Part shown: positions 35,101 through 46,300 of the stretch, in pieces
Layout: the number at the start of each line of letters is the position of its first letter
Position numbering within the stretch: the stretch's first letter is position 1
NCBI GenBank assembly: GCA_038030265.1
Contig: CM075939.1
Span: 35,197,253-35,261,252, forward strand
Source of the DNA: Corythucha ciliata
Lineage: Eukaryota; Arthropoda; Insecta; Hemiptera; Tingidae
Direction of reading: 5' to 3'
Length of the DNA stretch: 64,000 bases
The notes under the pieces: generated by a model
What the model saw: the letters and a program-made list of their open reading frames with translations, nothing else
Told to the model about the DNA's origin: nothing
Databases searched by the model: none
Translations under genes and position numbers: made by a program

Positions 35101-38100
35101 GAAATTTGATTATAAATAAAAGCTAGACTGGCGCATTGCTTTTTGTACGACGTCAAAGGCGAAATTCGGTTATTGAATTAATGAAATTGGCTTCATTGAG
35201 CGTCGAATCTATGAAACTTGGTCACCGAAAGTGTATATCTAGCTGTAATGTTATTTTTGAAAGAGTCAACTTCGTGAAATTGGCGTTGTATGGAGACAAT
35301 CCTGTGGAATTGGCTATTTGAGTGAGTAAGTCACGTAACATTGGGCTAGAACTTACCGCCCACAGCTCAGCCAGAGCAAAGCTCGCATGTGAAGGCGGCT
35401 TAATAGCCCTTCGTACTTGTCCCCCACAGCCCCGTAGTGGAAAAGTGAAAATTGTAGGTGGAGAAGAGATCGATACAGAATACGGAAAGAGGGCGACATG
35501 GAACCCGACGCTTTCGTTGAATTCTCCCCTAAAAAGCCTAGTCTGTCATATGCACATAAGCTAGCCCCCCCCCCCCAACATAAATACACTGGATCACCCA
35601 CTCCGCTACCCGGCTTACGTTAACTAAGCTAACCTAACTAAAAATTGGGTTTGTTTGGAGCCGAATCCGCAAGAATTGTTTCGTCAAGAGCTATAAGCCC
35701 GTGATATTGGTTTTATGAGTGTTTCTGAAAGCCTAACCCACTAGAATAAGGGCGTTAATGGGGCTTAACCCACAAAATTGGATTGTTGAAGAGCTCCCAA
35801 AACCGTGAATTTGGTTTTATGTGGAGTCAAATCCGTGACAATGGTTTTTCAACGGCTAAACGCCCCACAATTGGAGTTTTTATTGACTAAACCCCGGGAA
35901 ATTGTTTTACTGAAGAACCAAAAACCCGAGAAATTGTGGTTTCAATGAAGAAATCCCGCTTTTTGTTCTTTTACCAAATCGAGAATGGTTTTTTCAAAAG
36001 TTAAAGACCATGAAATTGGTTTTTTGAGTGAGTCAACCCTTCGTTTTTAAAAAAAAAGAAAATCCGCGAAATGTTTTTTTTCAGTGATTGAAGCTCGCTA
36101 AAGTGGTTTTGTGAGGAGCCAATCCTAGGGTGTGACCTGGCGTCCTACAAAAGTTGGTAGGTCATGTCCGACTTTTTAGAGCGTCCGGGCTCATTTTTCA
36201 GGCGATTCGCAATCCAAATTTCGTGGGTTTGGCCCTTTCGAAAATCACGTCCGACTTTCGACGTTCGAAAAACGAATTAAGAAAAAACAAATTTCATGGT
36301 TTTGGCTATTTCAATCCTAATTTTACCGCGTATTTTTGCTCTGATGTAACCAAATGTCGCGGACTTAGCTCCTTCAAAACCGAATTTCACGGATTTTTGC
36401 AATTTCAAACCCAAATTTCGCGCATTTTCATTCTTTGAAAAACAAAATTTCGTGGCCTTAGCTCTTTCTAGAAACAGTTTCGCAGGTTTCACTCGTTCGA
36501 AAAACAAACGTGGCTTTTTCAGAAAGCAAGTCCACGGATCGGACTCGATCAACAGCCAGATTTTAGCTCGCACAACCCCGAGTTTTGCGGATTAAGCTTT
36601 TTAAAATTCCAAATTTTAGGGAATTTCGCTCTCTCAAATACCAAATTTTGTGGGCTCGACTCTTTTACACCCTGATTTTGCGGACATTCGCTCTTTAAAA
36701 ACCAAATTTCTTGGATTTGGCACCTCCAATAACCAATTTCTGGGAGATACGCGCTTTTCAAAAACCTGAAATCCACCTGACAGTTCCACAGATTTGGTTA
36801 GTTCAGAAAACTAAATCGGCTCGTTCAGCAAACAAATGTCGTGATTTTGGCCCCTTTAAAACAATTACATCGGTTCTTCATAAATAAATGTCACGGATTT
36901 TGCTTCAACCAAATTGCATTCATTCGAGTAGTACCAAGTTTCATAGATTTCTGCCATGAACGCACAATTTCGTGGCTTTCAATATTTCTAAAATATTTGG
37001 CTTCTTCGAAAAACAAATTTCACTCTTTAAAACCCCAAATTCGAGGATTGGGCTCACTCACAAACCAAATTCCGTCATTTTGGCTCTTTCAAACCCAAGT
37101 TTTGAGGACTTGCATTCTTTCGAAACTTATAGCGTTTTCCATTTGGATACAATTCAGCTCTAGAGCCGAGCATTTTCACCCGTCTTCTCCGAATTATATC
37201 ATATGGTAACGGAGAAGACGGGTGGGAATGCTCGGCTACTGAGCTGAATTTTATGCAAATGTAAAACGCCATTAATTTCGTGGATTTTGATCCTTCATAT
37301 CACAATTTCTCCGCCCCCCAGTCGAGTAAACAACAATAATTTACACATCAAAATGACCAACGAACAGGGCCGTTTCTAGCCCTCGCGGGGCCCCTAGGCG
37401 AGAACTATCAGGGGGCCCCCTAGCAGACGGTGGAGATGCGGATTCAGGTTTTGCTTAAACGGCAGGGGTTTTAGAAATTGCATGCTCTGCTCTACAAAAA
37501 ACTGGCTTGATAGCCACTCGCATCCTTCAAATAGCTAAACTAGGTATTCCCACAAAAAACAGTATAAGCTGACTACAGTCGCCCCAAAAAATGAAGATTT
37601 TCGCGCCTTAAAAATGTCTAAACTTGATATTTACGACCTAAAAATATCAAAACTGGCGATTGTCGCTCTAATAGTAGCCAAACTGACTTCTCGTGCCTTA
37701 TAAATTACTAGACGTACGATTAGGGAGCCATGGAAATACCTGAAAAGTACATGATTCGCGCCCTAAAAATGGCTAAATCGACCATTCGCATACGAAAATT
37801 GGCCTTGGCTTTCTGGATACTTGGCGTCCGAAAAACAGCTAAATTGGCTCCATGCACTCTAAAAATGGCTAAAAACTGACGATTCGCACCCTAAAAATGC
37901 CTATACAGATGACTCCCGCCATTAAAATGGCAAAAGCGCGCCAAGAATGGCCAAAACTGAGCACTCCCGCCTTTACTTCGCCCCCGAAAAATTGCAAAAT
38001 TGACTCTATACGCCCTAAAAATAGATTCGTGCCCTAAAAGTATCAACACCGGTTGTGTTTTATTCGTTGACTCGTTTGAAAATAATGGCGTTGCCGAAAC

Positions 38101-41100
38101 CGCAGTCACGATATTTCAATTAAAACAAGTGGGAGAAAAATTTTCATTTCTTTGCCCTCATTATGAACATTCTACAATCCCAAGACAGTTACAACGTACA
38201 AAAAGATCCAAAAAGCCCCCCAAAACAGACTATTTGTCAATAAAATTAATGATGTTCAAAAATGGCGATTCAGCCATGAAACTGCAGGATTTTTTGCGAT
38301 TAATAGCAGATTAAACCGAACAGTACCTATTTTGCACTTTTATGGAAAGGATATTTTGCTAGTCCGGCCAATGAAATTACCTGTCTGTTCGGCTCTGCAG
38401 CCGTCAAAAGTGCCCCAAATAAGCGACTGAAACGAAGGACTTGGACGGGGAATGTTCACAAACTTGGCCGGGACACGATCAATTTAATCGAAAGTGGAAA
38501 ATTGTCGAACTGCGGAGGCAGACTGCAAGCAGAATGGCCTCCATTGAGACACGTCGTTCCTAGGGCCGAAGTTGAAAGCTCCGATCCATCCGATGAAAGA
38601 TCCGAATTTATTGGACTTAGCTCTTTAAAATAGCAATTGGGGAGGGGGGAGGGGGGGTCCTTCTCAACCGAATAAACAAGTTCTGTGGGTTCGGCTCTTT
38701 AAAATATCAATTTCGAGGGCTTGGCTTAACCGACAAGACAATTTCGTAATTATGTCTTCTTCAAAAGACAATTTTGTGAGGTTTCCCTCATTCGATAAAG
38801 AAATTTCGCGTCAATTGGGCAGATTTCTCTTCTTTTAAATCCCACGGTTCGGTCCACTTTAGCAACCAAATTTCTTTAATTTGGCTATTTAAAATGGACA
38901 TTTCGGGTATTTGGCTCAAATACGCCAACTTCACTTTCACGTTTTGATCTTTCAAGACCCCTTTTTGTGAATAAGGCGCCTTCAAAGCCAATTTCTCGGA
39001 TTTTCATGGTTGGAAAATCAGATTTCGAGGGGCTGAATTCCTCAAAAACGAAATCATTCGGATTTTTAGCTCTGTAAAACCAAAATTTCCCTGATTTTCT
39101 CTCCATTAAAAATCATTATTTTGTGGGCTTGGGCATTTTAGAACACGATTTTTAATCGTTTCAACAGAAGTGCCTCAAAATTGTAAAAATTAAGCCGAGT
39201 GTAACTCCTGAACGATTATTTTGTGATTATTTTTATTCCAAGCCGGGGGCCCTCCATGGGTCGGGGCCCCTAGGCGGTCGCCTACCCTGCCTGCCCCCTA
39301 AAAACGGCCCTGCCAACGAATGGTTGTTGTTAGCTTGTTTTTAGGCATCCAACTGTTGTGCCATACTCTCCATCGCAAGCGTCCTACTTTTTTGTGCCAG
39401 GCGCCCACGGAGAAACCATGTTTACATCTGGTCACCCTAGCCAATCCGCGAGAATGATTTTTCCATTCGCCCACATCGCAGCACGTCCGACTGCGGTACG
39501 ACGGGGCGGGGGGGGTGGCTTATCGTCCACGGAGAAATTCTGGGCTACCAGTAAAACTAGGCAAAACGCTTTTAACTGCCCAACTGATTAGAAATTCTCC
39601 TTTCCGTGAACCTAAGTACGCGATATCTTCCGATTAAGAATTATTTTCTAAAATTTGTCTATTTATAGCCCAACCTGGCAACTCTGCAACGGCCTCAACC
39701 TCAGTCATTGACTGATTCCAAACCATCTTCGGTCTCTTCATCGATCTGTTTAAATCATCCAGCGTGAAGAGGGGAGGGGGCACCCACCGCCGCGCCGTGA
39801 CGCCCCTGCCATCTTGTTTCATATTTGTTCTATACTTTGTGAATTATGCACAAATTTAGACATAATTGATGATTGAAGAGTGCAGGGTGGGAGGGCGTAA
39901 ATGATCAGGCTCTTGCTCCCCCAGTGCCGACTGGCTTCCGCCGCCCTGTGGCACTGGATTTGTGCACTGTTGTTGATGCTGGAGTTGTTGTTGTTTGTGG
40001 TTGATGTTGTAAAATAAAAAAATAAAAAAACAAAGAGTAGGATCAAAATCGAAGAGCTACATAAAATCGCGACCTTGATGAAGTGAGGGTATGAAAAACC
40101 AGTGGGTTTCTCGGACGATTTACCACGAACAGGTCAGGAACTCTACTTGCAGGTAAAAACTCTAATCCTAAGTCCTAACAATTTTCTTTGAAAAACAAAA
40201 TTTCATGGCCTTAGCTCTTTCTAGAAACAGTTTCGCAGGTTTCACTCGTTCGAAAAACAAACTGCAAAGATTTTTAGACCAAAGTAGCACTACAATGACA
40301 CCAAAAACGCATATCTTTGCGAATATGGGAGCGAAAGGATTATCGAAAAGTAATAAAAATGACGTTAAAGGGGCAGGACAACACCACAAGAACCCCAATT
40401 CAATCCACAGCACGATCTCCCGTGCCGTGGTTCCGTTTTGTTCACGGTTAGTACTAAACCGACCGTCCATCGTGTAAGTAATCTTTAAAATACTCCGAAG
40501 TTAATAGTGATGAGGCTCAAATAGGTGAATAAAGTTACGCATTACTTGATCGATGACAAGTTCAGAACGGTGAGCGTGAACCGGTGGTGGAACGGTGTAT
40601 GCCTGTGGTACGACCAGAGTTCCTGGTTTCAACTCCCTGATCAACTTGTTCGCTTGGGTGAAATTCAAACTGGTGTCAATCGGGCAATGGACCGCTTTCA
40701 TCGCCAACGGTTGAAAAGGAGCAAGCGCTTCTACGTGAGGGAAATCGGGTTCTGAAAAAGTTAATAAACAAATAAAGCAAGTTAATAAAGTTGATAAATA
40801 AATAAATAAATAAATAAATAAAATAATGGAATGCTCCGTTTTCACAGCGACGTGATTTCTAAGTAAAAATAATCAAGTAATATAAGTAATAATAATACCA
40901 GTAAAAATAATAGTGTTAAGTGGGTTAGAACCCCACTGTTCTATGAAGTGGACGGCGTCACCAAATCTTAAACTCGGATGACCACAAAATACGACGCAAG
41001 GTTGACGGAAATCCGTGCTGAACCCATCCGAATAAATCCTCTTATAGTGTTTAAGTCGACCGGTTTTTACAAGATACGCATGCGGAAACGGTTCTTCCGG

Positions 41101-43280
41101 TAAATAAACTTTATTCTGTTTCCCGCTGGACAACCTGCAAATAAATAAATTTTTTTTTCTGTTAGGGGGCGTTTCTGGCGTTTTTCCTGTTTCTTGACAA
41201 CCTCACCATTCAGCCAAAATATTTGAATATCCCAAAGACATGTCGGCAACAGGTGATATGAAGAACATTGGAATGGTTGACAAATTCAGTGAGTCCATAT
41301 GAGTGGAAAGACATTCGAAAAGATCGTACACAACTCCTGAAGGGTAGCACGGAATAAGTACGCTACCATTTGCTCTCAACGTCATTGCTGTCACGAATGA
41401 ACCATTTATTTTCGAGGAGAAAAAAAAAAGAACGAAAATTTCAAAAAAAAAAAAACTTACCAACTGCCAAGCAAAGCTCTCCAAGCATTTGATCAGGATT
41501 CGCTGTGGGGGTCTGAGTTAGGCCAGTTAATATCAGGACGTTGCTATTTTTCAATACTGACTGATCCATGGGTCTGAAATAAAAATGAAACTACTGGAAA
41601 CTGGGAGGAGGGAGGGGAATTTGAGCAGTTTTACCGAGGATGAGTGGTCAATGTAGACGAGCCACTCACATAAGCGACTTTCTCGTAATCCGTACTAATA
41701 ACCCAATTGCTGCTGCCCAAGCAGTAACCAGAACTCACCGCTGACACTTTAAGAGCACCGAAGACATCCTTTAAACAAAAAATGCTGAATATCGAAAGAG
41801 ATACGGACGAAATAAAGCGAAACTTACGATTTTCTCGTCGTAACCAACCACTTTGATTCTAGATAAGCTAGATTTGACGTTGGCCAAAGAGTACAGCTGT
41901 CGCCAACTTCTCGGTTTGAAACTGTCGCTTAGAGGGCTAGGAAGGAGGTGCAAAACTTCTTTCCAATACTTGGCCTGATTTCTTTTGGGCGTCTGTTCCA
42001 AATACTCGACTAGCTCTTCAAGGAAAAGCCTGCAAGTTACAATTGCCGAACAAATTAAATCAATTACAATAAATATTTGTGTACAATACAAAAACTCACT
42101 TTCCTATCTGTAATGTCGGTTCAGTCGCATAGACAACGCCTTGAAACCCCGTGTTCTCAGTAATAAACGGCAAAGCCAACATGGACGAATAATTCGATAT
42201 GAGAATCACGTCAATTTCGGAATAGTCGATCATGTTGGCCAACGGTGGACAGAATTCTGGAGCCGAATCGACGAAAACGCGATTGCAACATTCTTTTAGT
42301 TCACCTTCCAGTTGAGTTTCAACTGAATCTTTAGGCATCCAACTGGGAAGATTCGACAATCTTGAACTTGGAACCAGTGGAAGGGGAATGAAATTGAGCG
42401 CCGTCTGAGCCGACAAACCACAGTCGAGCATTAAGGTGATCTCTTTGAAGCGAAGCACGTAGCACGGCTTGTTCGGATGACTGCTTAAGCAATACTGTAA
42501 AGCAAAAACGAAAAAGGTTTGAGATTGATGGGAGAGGGAAGCCTCAGCTAATCTCTTCGTCGACGTCTAACGGCAACGATGGAGTGCCAAGCAGCCGTCC
42601 ACCTGTCTGCACGTGGGTGCAATTTTGTATGGATTCGGCCTTAAATGATTAACACACGTAGGAAGAAAGTTAATCCAAAAATGTCAAGAACTATTCGTGG
42701 GCGTACCTAGAGAGAGGGAGGGGGCAGGAAAACGATTTTGCTTAAAATAAAGAATACCATTTTCATGGGTCTGGCTCACTAAAAAATTAATTTCGGCAAT
42801 TTTTGGTGCTGTTAATCAAATTTCGTGGGGTTGGCTCATTCCAAAACCTAATTTTGTAGATTATGCACACATTTTGCAGGTCTGGCTCACAAAAAATTTA
42901 CGCTCATCCGCGAGCGTTTTCTCCGGTTCCACTGGCTTTCGTGGATTTTTCGACCAAAACAAAAAAATTTCTCGGATTTCGTTCTCTAAAAAATCAATAC
43001 TACGGGTTTTTCTTGCCAAAACCCCATTTTCACGGTTTCGGTTCACTAAAAACTCGCGATATGTTGATATCGACCATTTTCACAGGTCTGGCTGACTAAA
43101 GAATTAATTTCTCCGATTATCCGCTCGTTAAAAAGCCAATTTCGCGGATTTTGCTTACGAAAAACGAAAAAACATTTCGAGTGCGTAGCTCACTAAAAAG
43201 ACAATATCACTGATTTTCCTCAGTAAAGACAGCGAAGGCGTTAGCTCGCTGGAAAGCTGTACCGGCGGAGGGACTCCTTG

Positions 43281-43312
<32 letters not shown>

Positions 43313-46300
43313 AGAGAGGAAAAAGGGTTTTGCCGCTTAAGCCTTTTCATTCAAAAGTCCAATTTCGCAGGAATGACTCCCTAGAGAGTCAATTTTGCGG
43401 CTTTGACTAATACAACAATTCAGTCTTAGCGGGCTGACTCTCTCAATACAGCAACCTAACGGGTTTGGGACAGTCAACTTAACGGGTCTGGAGCCGTCAA
43501 CCTAACGGATTTGGGGCCATCCAAAAATGCAATCCCACGGGTTGGGTTCTTTCGGTGTCCAAATTTCGCGGCTTTGACATTTTCTGAATCCAACTTTACC
43601 GTTTCGGCTAATTCAATAACTAATTTCGCTTTCGGCTAAGTTTCGCGAATCTTGTTCATAAGAAAAAGCTAATTCGTGGGGATGGTTCCCTAAAAAAAAG
43701 GCCAACTTCACGAGTTTCACACGTTTAAAATCAAAATTTTCCAGGTGTTGGCTATTTTTAAAAACACAATTTCACGGGGTTGCCCCGTTCAAAATCAATA
43801 TCATGGGATTGGCTGAAGCAAAAATCGATTTCGCGGGTTTGGGCACCTCTGAAAGCCAATTTGGTAGGTCCGTCTTTTTCATAAATTAATTTTCACGAGG
43901 TTAGCTCACTGTTGTCGAAATCCCGTCCCCGCCGGTCTATTCCAATCGAAAGTGGTATTCGAGAGCAAGAATCCACCAATCATGTTCAAGAAAACTTGTA
44001 TGCCAAACAAAAACAGTCCCCGACATGGTGGGGCTGTCTCAATATGTATAATAAGTACATACACGGTACATACTACATACATGAAAAAAGTAATAAATAA
44101 ATAAAATCAGCGGAAAATCTCAAGCCCGCTCCTCGAAAAGCAAGTTTCGCGGGTCTGACTATTTTCAACTACAAACTGGCACAATCATTGGGGGTTTGGC
44201 CCTTAATATCAATTTCTGGGTGTTGACTTAATTTTAAAAACCAATTTCGCTGGGCTGGCTCATTTTAAAAAAAAAAACTTTTTTGAGTTTTGCAGGTCTG
44301 GCCCACTCGAAAATCCATTTTGGTCGGTCTGGCTTAAATATAAATTAAAGGTTGCTCATTAAAAACCAATATCGTGGGGCTTAGTTCGTAGAAGAAAAAA
44401 AAATCGTGGGTTTGGCCCACTAGAAAAACCAATTTCGCGGGTCTGGCTCTTTTCAAATAAACAATGTCGGCCGGCCGGCCCTCTCAACGCCAATTTCGTG
44501 GAGTTCCATCCTTAAAATAACAAGATTTCGTGGGATAAACCGGCGATTAAAACCCCCAATTTCGCGAGTAGATAGCTCATCCAAAGAAAATTTCGTTGCA
44601 TCAATCATAAAATTCCCAGGGTTGCCACAGAACGGACGATTAAAATCGTCAGTTTTGGGGTAAAACGTCATTTTTGGGTGCATGGTAGAGCTGATTGGTG
44701 GAATTTTAAAAAGCTTTGAACGTTTTTCTTTTTTACCTTCCTTATCCCTGCTGTGTACAAATTGGGGATTCCCCATACAAAGCAGCCGCGAGTCAACTTA
44801 TTGCACTTCCGAGACATATATTTTCCTCTAAAAACGGGCAAGAAGAGGTACCTTCCTAAGAATAAATGATACACTAGCGAGCTTCGATCCCTGAAAAGGG
44901 AAGTTATGTGTCTTTTCAAATTGGTAAGAGGAGCCCCGTCCGGAGTGAACCTGACATCTTACAGGGAGACCCTAAAAAAGTATAAGATCAGCATACAAAA
45001 TACTCGCTTGAGAGGAAACTCTGATTACATAGCACAATCGTATTGCCCCGTACGTGCAACTTGGGACGTACTAAGAAAGGAAGGGATAACAGGGAAGAAC
45101 GCTAGCCAGAGAAATAGCACATCTCTTGGAGCGGAGGACTTTTGTGCTTACTTCACTAATGCTGTGGATGACGTGCTCGATGGTGCACGGAAACGGACTG
45201 ACCCGCCTACGAGGCTAGTAGAGGTCTACGCTCTTTCAGACTATTGGGTGAGCGCGAGGTGCAGAAGATAATTAATAACCTACGAAACTATCCTTCCAAG
45301 GACATCCACGACTTCTCCGTGACCACAATGAAGAAAATCAGCCATTTGATTCTCAAGCCGTTTACGTACGTGAGTAACCTCTGCTTAGCCCAGGGAGTGT
45401 TCCCTAAAATTTTCAAAATATCGAGACTTGTTCCCAAGGGTAAAGGCGATCCGGAAGACCCAGCAAATTGGAGACCTATTTCATTGTGCTCCACGTTCAC
45501 TAAAGTGTTGGAGAGAGTCGTGTGTGACCAACTGGTAGCATTTTTAGAAGAAATTGAAATTTTATTCGGCCGACAGTTCGGATTCAGAAAAGGAACGAGC
45601 ACTATAAAAGCTATATTATCCCTTGTGGACTCCGTTTACAAAGCCTTTGAAAATAGAGAAAATAGAAATGCTATCTTCTGCGACTTATCTCGTGCTTTCG
45701 ATTCTCTATCCCACAATAAACTTGTCAGCAAACTCCGCGCTTATGGCATTACAGATAGGCCATTGAGTTTCCTTTCCGATTTCGAAGGATGCAAGGAGTG
45801 CAGCACCATGACCGCTTATCTGCTCCGTCATAAGTGCGTTTCGGGATATCCCACGTTTCCATCCTGGACCCATACTGTTTCTCCTAAAGGTTAACGATAT
45901 TGGAAGAAATGTCGTGGGAGCTGAGCTGACCCTCTTTGCAGACGATATCAACATCTTCGAGAACGGCGTGACGCAGAGACCCTAGATCTCAGGATTCGGG
46001 GCGCTCTCGATGGCTGCTCCCAAATGACTTGTGGCTCAACCAGGCTAAAACAGAACGGATGATCTTCAGCTTGCGAGGGACTTCGGATCACGGTGTCGGG
46101 TCCGTGAAGTTTTTGGGCATTTGACTTGACCCGAAACTGGACTGGGCGTGTCATGCCGAAAATTTGTCAAACAAGCTGAGTAGAACTTTATTCGCGCTCA
46201 GAAAAATCAGGGAGTTTGTCCCTCATTAAAGCCTTCAAAAACTTTATTTTGCACATTCTTCCATTACCATGCTCTACGGTGTCATCCTATGGGAAGGATC

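Noticed and set aside
36154..37209. Several 75-122 codon frames with phenylalanine-rich translations
   Set aside because: They are translations of B units and occur on both strands.
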